Of a DNA stretch of 64,000 bases, positions 1 to 9,337 are shown piece by piece. Below the pieces are notes generated by a model. That model did no database searches. It saw only the letters and a list, made by a program, of their open reading frames with translations, and was not told the DNA's origin. The translations under genes were made by a program, and so were the position numbers. Origin of the DNA: Thalassotalea loyana (GTDB lineage Bacteria > Pseudomonadota > Gammaproteobacteria > Enterobacterales > Alteromonadaceae); assembly GCF_030161435.1 (NCBI RefSeq), contig NZ_BSSV01000001.1:310001-374000 (forward strand), written 5' to 3'. The first letter of the stretch is position 1. Every line of letters starts with the position of its first letter.

Positions 1-647
1 GGCCTCTAACCGAGCGCTGTCCTAAACCTATGCTAGAGGTCGCCGGTAAGCCGATGTTAGAGCATCACATTGAGCAATTAAAAAAGGCAGGCGTAACCGA
101 TATTGTTATCAACCATGCATGGTATGGTGAAAAAATCGTTGAATACTTTGCTGATGGGGCAAAATGGGGTGTTAGTATCCACTACAGCGAAGAAGAGATA
201 GGGGCGCTTGAGACAGCAGGAGGGATCATTAAAGCGTTGCCGATGTTAGGTAAAGACCCATTTATCTTGGTCAATGGTGACGTTTTTTGTTTGTTGGATT
301 ACCAGAAACTACCTGCTTTGGGTGATAAGCTCGCGCATTTATGTTTGGTTGATAACCCACTGCATAATAAAGCTGGCGATTTCACGCTTAAACAAACCAA
401 CGTTGGCGTACCTCAAGGTAAGGATGATCAAACATACACCTATGCTGGTATCGCTGTACTGTCACCGTTGCTATTCAAAGAGTTTAAAGCGGAAAAGGGA
501 CCTTTACCTTTAGGACCTATATTGAAATCAGCAAGTCGATTAGATCAAGTTTCTGGGGAAGTGATTGTGCAAGACTGGACAGATGTTGGCACACCTGAGA
601 GATTAACGCTGCTAAATCAACAGATAGAACAAAGTATCGAGAAATAA
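1..647 (+). CDS. murU: MurU-like N-acetylmuramate-1-phosphate uridylyltransferase (5' truncated by window)
   Basis: Nucleotidyltransferase of the sugar-phosphate (NTP_transferase) family. It begins upstream of the window: the frame is open to base 3 and reads PLTERCPKPMLEVAGKPM, the usual segment just after the G-x-G-x-R nucleotide-binding loop. The Lys in PKPM is the conserved catalytic or binding Lys, and VNGDVF carries the metal-binding Asp. The C-terminal QDWTDVGTPERL motif is typical of MurU and GlmU/RmlA-like enzymes. MurU makes UDP-MurNAc in the peptidoglycan recycling route that bypasses de novo MurA/MurB synthesis. The gene lies 15 bp upstream of djlA on the same strand, a common arrangement in gammaproteobacteria. 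MurU rather than another sugar nucleotidyltransferase is inferred from family and context. Confidence 0.85.
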   Translation, partial: PLTERCPKPMLEVAGKPMLEHHIEQLKKAGVTDIVINHAWYGEKIVEYFADGAKWGVSIHYSEEEIGALETAGGIIKALPMLGKDPFILVNGDVFCLLDYQKLPALGDKLAHLCLVDNPLHNKAGDFTLKQTNVGVPQGKDDQTYTYAGIAVLSPLLFKEFKAEKGPLPLGPILKSASRLDQVSGEVIVQDWTDVGTPERLTLLNQQIEQSIEK

Positions 648-662
648 GGAAACTGAGAGTAG

Positions 663-1460
663 ATGAAAGTTTGGGGCAAAGTATTTGGGTTTCTTTTTGG
701 CTTTATGTTATCGAAAAGCATCATTGGAGCCTTGCTAGGATTATGGCTTGGTCATAGTTTTGATCGACGCCGCCATTTGAACTTTCAGTTTAACTCAACA
801 AGTGATGAGTTAAATTCACAAGCCGCTTTTCTTTATACAACGTTTTCTGTCATGGGGCATATAGCAAAAGCCAAAGGTCGAGTTAACGAGCATGAAATAA
901 AGTTTGCTAGCCAATATATGGATAAAATTGGCTTAAAAGGTGAATTAAGACAACAGGCTCAAGATGCTTTTAGGGAGGGAAAACTTGCTGGGTTTCCTTT
1001 AGAGCAGAGGATCGAGAAGTTCAAGCAAAGCTGTAAGAGTCGTCACGATCTCATATTGATGTTCTTGGAAATCCAAGTACAGCTTGCACTCGCTGACGGC
1101 AAGTTAGTCGCAGAAGAAAAAGAAGCGCTTGGTCAAATAGCAAGTTTGCTTGGGATATCCTCAAGAGAGCTCGACCGTTTAATTGATATGATAAGCGCTG
1201 GCGCTCATTTTCACTCTGGACATCGAGATAACGCGCGTCAACCAAGCTCGAGACAACAGCTCGCTAATGCTTATAAACTACTTGGCGTTAAAAAAGGCTC
1301 AGATAAGAAAGAGATTAAGAAAGCACATCGTAAACTTATGTCACAACATCATCCAGACAAATTGGTCGCTAAAGGATTACCACCTGAAATGATGGATGTC
1401 GCGAAACAAAAAGCACAAGAAATACAGGCCGCATACGATTTGATAATGGAGCACATTTAA
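663..1460 (+). CDS. djlA: DjlA, membrane-anchored DnaJ-like co-chaperone
   Basis: 265 aa. The N-terminal hydrophobic segment (about residues 7-30, Gly-rich) is the single membrane anchor expected for DjlA. A central TerB-like helical domain spans about residues 50-180, and a C-terminal J domain about residues 195-265 has the HPD tripeptide at 230-232. DjlA stimulates DnaK ATPase activity and is linked in E. coli to envelope and capsule regulation. The length matches the E. coli protein (about 270 aa). It starts 15 bp after murU, with a purine-rich stretch (GAGAG) just upstream, so the two genes are probably cotranscribed. Confidence 0.93.
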   Translation: MKVWGKVFGFLFGFMLSKSIIGALLGLWLGHSFDRRRHLNFQFNSTSDELNSQAAFLYTTFSVMGHIAKAKGRVNEHEIKFASQYMDKIGLKGELRQQAQDAFREGKLAGFPLEQRIEKFKQSCKSRHDLILMFLEIQVQLALADGKLVAEEKEALGQIASLLGISSRELDRLIDMISAGAHFHSGHRDNARQPSSRQQLANAYKLLGVKKGSDKKEIKKAHRKLMSQHHPDKLVAKGLPPEMMDVAKQKAQEIQAAYDLIMEHI

Positions 1461-1537
1461 TAGCTCCATGGAAAGGTTCACAGAAAAGAAAATGTTTCAC
1501 TAAGATGCATTGAAAAAGGCCAGTAGAACGAAATTAC

Positions 1538-2440
1538 CTACCACCCCATTGAGGTTAGCCAGCCAGTAATGGCTCCCAACATCGCTTTTTCAGGATAGAA
1601 GCCTGTTTCAAAGTTATTAATCTTATGTTGACGAAATTCTACCTTTAAATTGCGCGTACTTTCTTGCTTTCTAAGAGCAATATTCGGTGCGACTAGCTGG
1701 TTATCATGCTTTAAATACATGTCTAAGGTAGGTATTTCATTTTCACTGAGCTGTTGAGCAAATAGTTTATTATTTTCGTCTGTTAAAAGGTGAGCACTTA
1801 GCATAATTAATGCTTGTGGCTCGGGTATTTTTTGTTCTGCAAACAGGCGTGTTAAAAAGCCTGCGTTACTGCCAGCACTTACAATAAGAATAGCCCCTTG
1901 TTGAGCTTGTGCTTTCTCCATGACACTTGTCATTAACGCTTGTAATTGACGCAAATAGTCATCAATAAGCGCTTTGTTTTGTGTTGTTTGTGCTTCTTCA
2001 TCCAGCGCTATTGAAGGGTAATTCTCCGGTTTAGCTGGCGGTTGAATACTGATGGTTGAATAGCCTAAATCGGGGAAGGATTTTTCTAAATAAGCAATGT
2101 GCTGGCTTGGTGAAATAAAGTCATGCCAGTCGGGTAATAAGAGAACGACACCTTTATTGATTGGGGTATTACTTTTTCGTTCGAGAAGCGCGTAACTTTG
2201 GGTGCCCACTAACACCTCGGAAACCTCGGTCAAATAATGTTTGATATCACTTTGTTGCTGAGCGAAATAATCTGGTGCAGGCACAAGTTTAGGGACCGTT
2301 GCTTTTGACGCTGGAGCTGACTCTGCTTGAGCATGACTTGCCAACACAAGCAATACCAGCAAACATAACAAGGAAAGGCTATGCGTATTTCCGTCAGTTA
2401 AAATGGTCGGTAAACGTTTAGTTAGCATCATAGGTATCAA
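1538..2440 (-). CDS. DUF3530 family exported protein (alpha/beta-hydrolase-like)
   Basis: 300 aa. The N-terminus has a hydrophobic stretch (about residues 22-39) ending in ASHAQAES, a plausible signal peptidase I site. The body resembles the DUF3530 family: VLLLPDWHDFISPS near residue 110 looks like the strand and oxyanion-loop region of an alpha/beta hydrolase, and VSAGSNAGFL near residue 187 occupies the nucleophile-elbow position but reads S-A-G-S rather than G-x-S-x-G. The fold assignment is family knowledge plus inference and no substrate is known. Two alternative starts (Met1 and Met4) lie close together. The neighbours rluA and rapA are on the same strand, 63 bp upstream. Confidence 0.72.
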   Translation of the reverse strand: MIPMMLTKRLPTILTDGNTHSLSLLCLLVLLVLASHAQAESAPASKATVPKLVPAPDYFAQQQSDIKHYLTEVSEVLVGTQSYALLERKSNTPINKGVVLLLPDWHDFISPSQHIAYLEKSFPDLGYSTISIQPPAKPENYPSIALDEEAQTTQNKALIDDYLRQLQALMTSVMEKAQAQQGAILIVSAGSNAGFLTRLFAEQKIPEPQALIMLSAHLLTDENNKLFAQQLSENEIPTLDMYLKHDNQLVAPNIALRKQESTRNLKVEFRQHKINNFETGFYPEKAMLGAITGWLTSMGW

Positions 2441-2503
2441 ATAAAAGTGCTTTGATTATTTAATCGGTTTATTTAGCAAAAACTTTATAGAAAAGCGTCA
2501 TTA

Positions 2504-3169
2504 TTAGAAAGGACATTCTGCTTTTAGTGCAATTTTATCGTTGGTTACTGGGTGGTGAAACGCAATTGTAAAGGCATGCAGTTGCAATCGCTCACTCAAC
2601 TCAAGCGCTTTATCATGAGCATACAGTCGGTCACCCAATATAGGGTGGCCAAGAGATAGCATATGCACGCGTAATTGATGTGAACGACCGGTTATAGGCG
2701 TTAGCTCAACTAATGTCGTCTCTGTTTCACGCGCAAGGACCTGATATTGTGTCGTTGACGGTTTACCATGTTCATGACATACCTTTTGCTTTGGTCGATT
2801 TGGCCAATCACAAATCAGTGGTAAGTTAATTTCTCCTGAGTCGTGTTCTAGTTTGCCGTAAACGCGTGCGCGATATTTTTTACTTACTTTACGTTTTTCA
2901 AACTGTTGTTGAATATGGACGTGCGCGGGTTTATTTAGCGCCATAATCACTAAACCGGACGTTGCCATATCTAATCGATGAACAATGGTTGCCGTAGGAA
3001 GAACCGATTTTACTCGGTTCTCTAAACAATCTTGATGCTCAGGTAATCGCCCTGGTACTGTCAACAAACCACTGGTTTTATTAAGCACAACAATATCGTC
3101 ATCTTGATAAACAATATCAAGATACGGCGTCATTGGTGGGCGATAAATAAAGTCTGGATTGGCTACCAT
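2504..3169 (-). CDS. rluA: RluA, dual-specificity 23S rRNA / tRNA pseudouridine synthase
   Basis: 221 aa, close to E. coli RluA (219 aa). It has the RluA/RluC-family catalytic motif HRLDMATSG with the catalytic Asp at residue 67. The segments LLTVPGRLPEHQD, PLICDWPNRPKQKVC and PITGRSHQLRVHM match RluA closely from memory. There is no S4 domain, which fits RluA rather than RluC or RluD. The enzyme isomerises U746 of 23S rRNA and U32 of several tRNAs. It lies directly downstream of rapA (4 bp gap), so it is probably cotranscribed with it. Confidence 0.93.
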   Translation of the reverse strand: MVANPDFIYRPPMTPYLDIVYQDDDIVVLNKTSGLLTVPGRLPEHQDCLENRVKSVLPTATIVHRLDMATSGLVIMALNKPAHVHIQQQFEKRKVSKKYRARVYGKLEHDSGEINLPLICDWPNRPKQKVCHEHGKPSTTQYQVLARETETTLVELTPITGRSHQLRVHMLSLGHPILGDRLYAHDKALELSERLQLHAFTIAFHHPVTNDKIALKAECPF

Positions 3170-3173
3170 AGTT

Positions 3174-6074
3174 TTATTGGCCCGCTACGATCAGGCGAAT
3201 TGCTTCAAACTTTAACATCGCATGATCAATATAATGAGCAAGTTGCGCTTGCTGCTCTTTAATAAAGGCCAATTCAGAAGCGCGAACATTCGGGTTGATT
3301 TTCGACAACGCGTGCAAGCGTTCGTACTCTTCGGTTAATGACTGAGTCATTTGCTCAAGTGCTTTGGCTTGAATCTCGCCTACCTGTTTTTCAGCGTGAT
3401 TTTCTGCGGCAGTCACCAATGGGGAAACTTGTGATTTAAGTGCTTTAACCAGTTGCAATGCAACTTGCTTTTTCACTGGCGATAATTGCTTGTCAAAAAC
3501 ATTCGACGGCACTTTTTCTGCTAAATCATTACCGTTTTTATCAACCAAAATACGAATTGGTGTCGTTGGTAAGTAACGCGGTAATTGCAATTGGCTTGGC
3601 GCAGTAGCTTCTACGGTGAATAAACATTCCACGAAGAAAGTACCTGCTGGAATCGCTGGGTTTTTCAGGATGCCAATGCTTGAATTGCCAATATCATCTG
3701 AAAGAATCAGATCCATTGAGCCGCGCACCATTGGGTGGTCCCATGTCAATAATTGGTAATCTTCGCACGCTAAAGCCGTTTGTCTATCAAAGGTAACCGT
3801 GGTGCCATCTTCCGGTAGGTTAGGGAAGTTAGCGTTTAACATATGCTCAGTCGGATGCAGGGCAATTGCATTGTCTGCCTTGTCATCCTGTTGAATGTTA
3901 AAGACATCAAAAACGTTGAACATAAAGCTTGGTAACTCAATATCATCATCTTGATCTTCGATTAATTCGACAAGTGCTTGTGCTCGACCTTGGCCTGAAG
4001 AGTTAAGTTCTAATAGTTTATCGCGGCCAGCTTCTAAGTCAGCTTTGATTTCAAGGTGTTTTTGGTGGCTGTCAGCAATTAACTGATCGGCTTGCTCTGA
4101 TTGCCAGTTTGCAGTCAGTGCGAGATGAACCAGTGTTTCACCATATTGCTCGTAGACTGCGCGCCCTGTTACACAAGTGTGCTCAAATGCATTTAAACCT
4201 TGGTGATACCAGTTAAATAAGAGTGCTTGAGCCGACTGTTCAAAATATGGAACATGTAATTTAATCGTTTGTGTTTGACCGATACGGTCTAATCGACCAA
4301 TACGTTGTTCAAGTAAATCTGGGTTCGATGGTAAATCAAATAATACTAAGTGATGAGCGAATTGGAAGTTACGACCTTCACTACCAATTTCAGAACATAA
4401 CAATACTTGTGCCGAATCTTCTTCTTGAGCAAAGTAAGCAGCCGCACGGTCTCGCTCGATAATTGACAAGCCTTCGTGGAAGACTGCTGCGCGCATACCT
4501 TCTTTAATACGCAATGCATTTTCTAGATCAATTGCCGTTTGTGCATGAGCGCAAATGACCAATACTTTTTCTTTACCTAGGGATTTTAACAGCTCAATCA
4601 GGTAATCAACTCGTGGATCAATGTCATACCATGGGTAGTCGTGATGATCTAATTCAAACAAGCGCTCTGGTGTATTTAACCATTGGCTTTGTGGTGAATT
4701 CTTTAGTGTTTCAATATCATGTGATTGAATGTATTCAACGACTTTATCTTGGTAGTCGTCTGGCATAGTCAATGCCGTTGGCATTAACTTGCGTTCTGGG
4801 AAGCCTTTGATGGTATTACGCGAATTCCTGAATAAGATACGCCCAGTACCGTGACGGTCAAGTAGTTGCTTAACTAGGCCTTGGCGAGCTTCAACGCGCT
4901 CTTCGCCGTCGCTATTGGCTAGCAATAGTTGATCTGAAACATCACTTTCTTTTAATAGTGCAGACAGCGTGCTGATGTCATCTGCAAAAAGCTCATCTTC
5001 ACTTAATAGCTTATTGGCACTTTGCGCAACCTCTTGATAGTGACTTTCTTCTTCAACGAATTTTGCGTAATTGAAGAATCTATCTGGGTCTAATAGACGT
5101 AAACGAGCAAAGTGACTCTCGTGACCAAGTTGATCTGGCGTTGCAGTGAGGAGTAAAACGCCCGGGATAGTTTGTGATAGTTGTTCAATACACTGGTACT
5201 CTAAGCTTGGCTTTTCAGGTTGCCAATTAAGATGATGTGCTTCATCAACGACCATTAAATCCCACTCTTCAGCAATAATTGCTTCATACCATTGTGGGTT
5301 TTGGCAAACAAAGTCCAAATTCACCAACACTAATTGTTCTGTACTAAACGGGTTTTCTTCGCCAGACTCAACGCAACGTTCTTCATCAAAAATGCTAAAG
5401 GCAAGATTAAAACGACGAAGCATTTCTACCAACCATTGATGCATAAGTGGTTCAGGAACAATCACTAATACGCGGTTTGCGCGTCCACTCACCAACTGTT
5501 GGTGAATAATTAACCCTGCTTCGATTGTTTTACCTAAGCCTACTTCATCAGCCAGTAAAACACGTGGCGCAAAACGCTTACCAACTTCTTCAGCAATATA
5601 TAATTGGTGAGGAATAAGGCTTACTCGGCCACCTATTAATCCCGATAAATCAGATTGCTGCTGGTCAAATTGTTTGTTTAAACAGTTTTTTCTTAATTGA
5701 AACCAATCGAGTCGATCGACTTGACCGTTGAGCAATCGGTCATGCGGCTTATTAAATTTAATAAAGTGATCGATCATCACTTCTTTTAAGCTCGCTGGTT
5801 CTTGGGTATCAACACGGGTACCGTGGTAAGTCAGCAATAAGTTTTGCTCTTCAATACGCTCAACTTTTAATTGCCATCCTTCATGGCTTGGGATTAAGTC
5901 ACCTTCATTGAAAATTACTCGGGTAAGGGGCGCATCAGCTTTGGCATACTGGCGAGAATCGCCTGTTGCGGTAAAGACAATCGTAACGAAGCGATTTTCA
6001 ACCGCTGTAACTGTTCCTAAACCTTGTTCTGATTCGCTATCGCTGATCCAGCGTTGGCCGAGTTGAAATGACAT
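3174..6074 (-). CDS. rapA: RapA, RNA-polymerase-associated Swi2/Snf2 ATPase
   Basis: 966 aa (E. coli RapA 968 aa). Tudor-like N-terminal domains begin at WISDSESEQGLGTV. The Walker A region DEVGLGKT is at about residues 176-183 and the DEAH box at 277-280. The second helicase lobe contains GSEGRNFQFA and the motif VI segment QRIGRLDRIGQ. A long C-terminal region follows. RapA remodels stalled or post-termination RNA polymerase and promotes its recycling. It begins a leftward operon (rapA-rluA-DUF3530) and is divergent from the phoH-like gene across a 392-bp gap. Confidence 0.96.
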   Translation of the reverse strand: MSFQLGQRWISDSESEQGLGTVTAVENRFVTIVFTATGDSRQYAKADAPLTRVIFNEGDLIPSHEGWQLKVERIEEQNLLLTYHGTRVDTQEPASLKEVMIDHFIKFNKPHDRLLNGQVDRLDWFQLRKNCLNKQFDQQQSDLSGLIGGRVSLIPHQLYIAEEVGKRFAPRVLLADEVGLGKTIEAGLIIHQQLVSGRANRVLVIVPEPLMHQWLVEMLRRFNLAFSIFDEERCVESGEENPFSTEQLVLVNLDFVCQNPQWYEAIIAEEWDLMVVDEAHHLNWQPEKPSLEYQCIEQLSQTIPGVLLLTATPDQLGHESHFARLRLLDPDRFFNYAKFVEEESHYQEVAQSANKLLSEDELFADDISTLSALLKESDVSDQLLLANSDGEERVEARQGLVKQLLDRHGTGRILFRNSRNTIKGFPERKLMPTALTMPDDYQDKVVEYIQSHDIETLKNSPQSQWLNTPERLFELDHHDYPWYDIDPRVDYLIELLKSLGKEKVLVICAHAQTAIDLENALRIKEGMRAAVFHEGLSIIERDRAAAYFAQEEDSAQVLLCSEIGSEGRNFQFAHHLVLFDLPSNPDLLEQRIGRLDRIGQTQTIKLHVPYFEQSAQALLFNWYHQGLNAFEHTCVTGRAVYEQYGETLVHLALTANWQSEQADQLIADSHQKHLEIKADLEAGRDKLLELNSSGQGRAQALVELIEDQDDDIELPSFMFNVFDVFNIQQDDKADNAIALHPTEHMLNANFPNLPEDGTTVTFDRQTALACEDYQLLTWDHPMVRGSMDLILSDDIGNSSIGILKNPAIPAGTFFVECLFTVEATAPSQLQLPRYLPTTPIRILVDKNGNDLAEKVPSNVFDKQLSPVKKQVALQLVKALKSQVSPLVTAAENHAEKQVGEIQAKALEQMTQSLTEEYERLHALSKINPNVRASELAFIKEQQAQLAHYIDHAMLKFEAIRLIVAGQ

Positions 6075-6466
6075 TAACCTAAGTCTCCTAAAAGCTTGCT
6101 CAAAAAATGGCGCGCTATATTACCGTTAATCATAGTTGTAATCATTAAAAATATCTTATTAATGACGATTTACTTGGATTATTGGCAGAGAGACAAAACT
6201 AACGAAGAATCTGGTTAGCACAGGAGAAGACTAATTAACCAGTTTGCCACTGATTTTTGACAAGTCAATGGCCTTTGATAGCAAGATAAAATTTAATATT
6301 AAATCGTTAAATTTTGCTTGTATCGCTGATCGGTTAGTGCGACAGTGGAGATGAAGTTATTCACCTTTAATGAATGACTTTGTAACTTGTCCGTTCGCTA
6401 ACAGATGGGACAATTGCCACTCTTTTTTTACCATCTGTTGAGCGTTCTCATGTAGAAGGATGTGCT
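6075..6466. other. Intergenic region between divergent rapA and PIN-PhoH genes
   Basis: 392 bp without a coding gene, AT-rich and expected to carry both divergent promoters. A TTGACA hexamer lies near 6256, but no convincing -10 sits at 17 bp from it. The only clear structure is the inverted repeat in the phoH leader listed separately. No tRNA or small-RNA signature was recognised. Confidence 0.5.
6397..6442 (+). repeat. Inverted repeat / potential hairpin in the leader of the first PIN-PhoH gene
   Basis: AACAGATGG at 6400-6408 pairs with CCATCTGTT at 6431-6439, a perfect 9-bp stem. It extends to GCT/GAGC with one bulged base. The 22-base loop contains TTTTTTT. It ends about 24 bases before the ATG at 6467, so it could act on translation or mRNA stability, or be a short terminator for transcripts entering from upstream. 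Confidence 0.5.
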
Positions 6467-7468
6467 ATGACAGATAACAAAATTATTTACGTACTAGACA
6501 CTAATATTTTACTCCACGAACCTTTCGCGTTTCTCTCCTTTAAAGAACATGATGTTGTTATCCCAATGACTGTACTTGAAGAACTTGATTCGATAAAAGA
6601 CAGAAAGAAAGACGTTAGCCGAGATGCAAGAGTCGCCATTAGAGCGCTTGAAGATACCTTAGCCAATGCAACGCCGGAAGAAATCGTAGCAGGAGTTTCC
6701 TTGGCTTCTGTTGGAGGTGAAGGTGAGCCAACAGGAACGCTGGCGATTTTCAATGATTACGCGCTTGATAAAGACAGTTCACAAGTATCCACAATGACCA
6801 GCAGCAAGCTCTCGTTTAATGAAAACGATAATCGCATTATTACAGCTGCACTGCACTTACAGTCGACCAAAGAGAGTAAAAGGGTCGTGCTTGTCACAAA
6901 AGACATTAACATGCGTCTCAAAGCAAAAGGTGCAGGACTCAATTTTGTTGAAGATTATCGTACCGACCAACTCATTGATGACATTCAATTTTTAACAAAA
7001 GGTTACCAACAATTTGAAGGGGACTTTTGGCAATACGTTAAGGACTGTGAGAGTGAAACTGAAGGCAGAACAACGACCCATTATGTCGATAAATCCTTAT
7101 TAAAAAGTACTTATATGAATGAGTATATTGTCGATGAAACTGAACACTTTGCCGGTAAAGTCACTGGGTGGGATGATGAACGCGTCGCGATTCAAGATAT
7201 CTCTCGTGAACGCTTAATGGGGAAAAATGCTTGGGGTATTAGCCCTAAAAATATATACCAAGGTATGGCAATGGATGCTCTACTTGATCCCAATATCGAT
7301 TTAGTGATTCTCACAGGTCCAGCAGGTTGTGGCAAAACAGGTATTACTGCAAGCTTTTTTTCACTATTTGTGCAGACCTATCTACAGACCTTATTCTTAC
7401 TGAAGAAATTGAGTATTTATAACAGGCTCAGATCTAATCTCTCTAACATGTCATTACGTGTGACTTAA
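6467..7468 (+). pseudogene. PIN-PhoH family protein, truncated just after Walker A
   Basis: The N-terminal PIN ribonuclease domain (residues 8 to about 150) is intact, with acidic residues in VLDTN (Asp11), EELDSIK and NRIITAALHLQ. The PhoH ATPase begins at WGISPKN and reaches the Walker A motif GPAGCGKT at 284-291. From base 7340 the frame no longer resembles PhoH: 42 unrelated residues follow, and there is no Walker B DEAQN, no sensor motif and no C-terminus. A complete homologue is about 460 aa (compare the gene at 7761), so about 170 residues are missing. This looks like a 3' truncation at an insertion or recombination point, not a point frameshift, because no PhoH-like continuation appears in the other frames downstream. 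The PIN domain could still be expressed. Confidence 0.8.
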
Positions 7469-7558
7469 AGGGTAGAACCATTAATCAATAAATATAAATA
7501 ACGGATTTAACCTGCAAGAAGGCACAAACAAAAATAATAAAGCTAAGGTAAATCTAAA

Positions 7559-7759
7559 ATGACAATAAATAGAAATCAACTCGATACCTTTTCAGTTAAC
7601 TGGTATTTGAACGAAGAAAGAAAAAGAAAAGAAAGAATCGCAAGATTCAGGAAAGCAACAGACAAAAGCTCATGTGAAGATGGGTTTGATGAATATTGTG
7701 ATGACGAATGTTTAAGTGAACAGAATCATCAAGAAAAAGAATTAAATGAGGGAATCTAG
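7559..7759 (+). CDS. Small charged protein directly upstream of PIN-PhoH (possible PhoAT-like antitoxin)
   Basis: 66 aa, rich in Lys, Arg and Glu. The first half (WYLNEERKRKERIARFRKA) is strongly basic and likely helical; the second half is acidic with Cys residues (CEDGFDEYCDDEC). It stops one base before the ATG of the following PIN-PhoH gene, so the two are almost certainly translationally coupled. I do not recognise a family. In mycobacteria the PIN-PhoH toxin PhoH2 is encoded with a small upstream antitoxin gene, phoAT, in a similarly tight arrangement. The comparison here rests on position and size only, not on sequence similarity. Confidence 0.6.
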   Translation: MTINRNQLDTFSVNWYLNEERKRKERIARFRKATDKSSCEDGFDEYCDDECLSEQNHQEKELNEGI

Positions 7760-7760
7760 T

Positions 7761-9143
7761 ATGAAGAACCCAAATGAAAACAGAAGTCCGCGAGTATTAG
7801 ATACATCGGCATTAGTTCATGATCCAAAGTCATTGCTCGCTTACAGTGAAGATGTATACATTTGTCTAACAGTCCTAGAAGAATTAGATAATTTAAAAGA
7901 AAGAACTAATAAATCGGTAAGTGCTGATGCTCGTGTATGTATTCGTATGCTTGAAGACATTATTAATGGACATAGCGCCGAAGAAATGGAAGCGGGAATT
8001 CCTCTGCCTTCTACTGAAACAGCTAAAAGAGGCAAGTTGTTCATTGGCATTGATACTCAATTGGACATGGCAAAAGAGTTAAAGCACACGATTGGTAGCG
8101 ATGCTGACAACAGAATAATTAACTATGCACTACATCTTCAGAAAGAGTTAGATAAAGACGTTACCATTGTTAGCCGCGACATTAATATGCGACTAAAAGC
8201 TCGAACTGTTGGTGTTATGGCTGAAGATGTATCCGTTGATAATCAAATCGCAGATATAGATTTGTTATATACAGGAGTGCAGGCATTTGAGGGAGATTTG
8301 TTTGATCGAATTGAATCAGATAAAGATTTCAAAGTGTCAGGAGAGGTTTATACATTCCCAATAAGCTTGTTCAACGATGAAGTTCAGCCAAACATGTATT
8401 GGTACGATGAAGCCGGACACATTGGCCGGATTTCAGAAGTAACTGATACTGAGGTTTACACAAAGTTATTGCCGCGTAAGCAAGAAAAAGTATGGGGCAT
8501 ATTGCCTAAAAACCAGCGTCAGGCGGTAGCTTTAAGTCAATTAACAGACCCTTACTATGACTTAAATATCATCCTTGGCCCTGCTGGCTCCGGAAAAACT
8601 TTTTTGGCAGTTGCTTCGGCGCTGCATCAAGTATTGGAGTTGAAAAAGTACAAAAAAATTGTTGTGGTGCGGTCAAGAGACTTTATGGATGACGATCCGG
8701 GATTCCTACCGGGGGATTTAACCGAAAAATCAATGCCTCTTCTAGCAGGTATTACTGATGCCTTAATTTCGATGCATTCAGATGATAATCATGAAACAAA
8801 TATTCATGCAACAGTCGAGCATGTGATTGAAAAAGCCAATATAGAATTTACTAGCATGGCTTACTTTCGTGGCCGTTCAATAGACGATGCTGTGTTAATC
8901 ATTGATGAAGCTCAAAACATGACTAGAGCGCAAATCAAAGGCATGTTAAGCCGTGGTGGGAAAAATTGTCGGACAATAGTATTGGGAAACCTAGCCCAAA
9001 TTGACGATAAGTTTGTAACACCAGCTTCGTCAGGTGCAAGTGCGGCTGTTAATGTATATAGAAATTATGAGAAAGGATCAGTTCTGATTTTTGATGAGGT
9101 AGAACGTAGTAGCTTGGCTGAGTTCACTGAAAAGAATATGTAG
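7761..9143 (+). CDS. PIN-PhoH (PhoH2-like) ribonuclease/helicase
   Basis: 460 aa from the ATG at 7761. I prefer this to the ATG at 7746 because GAGGGA at 7748-7753 gives a well-spaced ribosome binding site. The N-terminal PIN domain has Asp in RVLDTS and acidic residues in EELDNLKER and DNRIINYALHLQ. The C-terminal PhoH P-loop ATPase has Walker A GPAGSGKT (about 273-280), Walker B VLIIDEAQNM and a downstream GNLAQID segment. The full PIN plus PhoH architecture is that of PhoH2, described as a toxin with RNase and helicase activity in mycobacteria. It is clearly a second family member, not the missing half of the truncated copy at 6467, and the two differ throughout. Confidence 0.9.
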   Translation: MKNPNENRSPRVLDTSALVHDPKSLLAYSEDVYICLTVLEELDNLKERTNKSVSADARVCIRMLEDIINGHSAEEMEAGIPLPSTETAKRGKLFIGIDTQLDMAKELKHTIGSDADNRIINYALHLQKELDKDVTIVSRDINMRLKARTVGVMAEDVSVDNQIADIDLLYTGVQAFEGDLFDRIESDKDFKVSGEVYTFPISLFNDEVQPNMYWYDEAGHIGRISEVTDTEVYTKLLPRKQEKVWGILPKNQRQAVALSQLTDPYYDLNIILGPAGSGKTFLAVASALHQVLELKKYKKIVVVRSRDFMDDDPGFLPGDLTEKSMPLLAGITDALISMHSDDNHETNIHATVEHVIEKANIEFTSMAYFRGRSIDDAVLIIDEAQNMTRAQIKGMLSRGGKNCRTIVLGNLAQIDDKFVTPASSGASAAVNVYRNYEKGSVLIFDEVERSSLAEFTEKNM

Positions 9144-9186
9144 ACATCAAACTACAATTCACATTTCCTTATAATATTGCGACAAT

Positions 9187-9213
9187 AGCCACTGCTTTTT
9201 GCAGTGGCTTTTC
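9187..9213 (+). terminator. Rho-independent terminator after PIN-PhoH
   Basis: A perfect 9-bp stem, AGCCACTGC (9187-9195) and GCAGTGGCT (9201-9209), with a TTTTT loop is followed by a short T run. It lies 44 bases after the PIN-PhoH stop codon. Confidence 0.85.
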
Positions 9214-9337
9214 AGAGAAGCCAGTTTCCACACAAGCGGACGAAATGGATTTACTCTGGGTTTAAAAGATTAATCATACATTGAAGATGTAATGACTTGG
9301 GTGCTGTGGACCTTAGTTGTTATGTTTTGGTGTGCGT

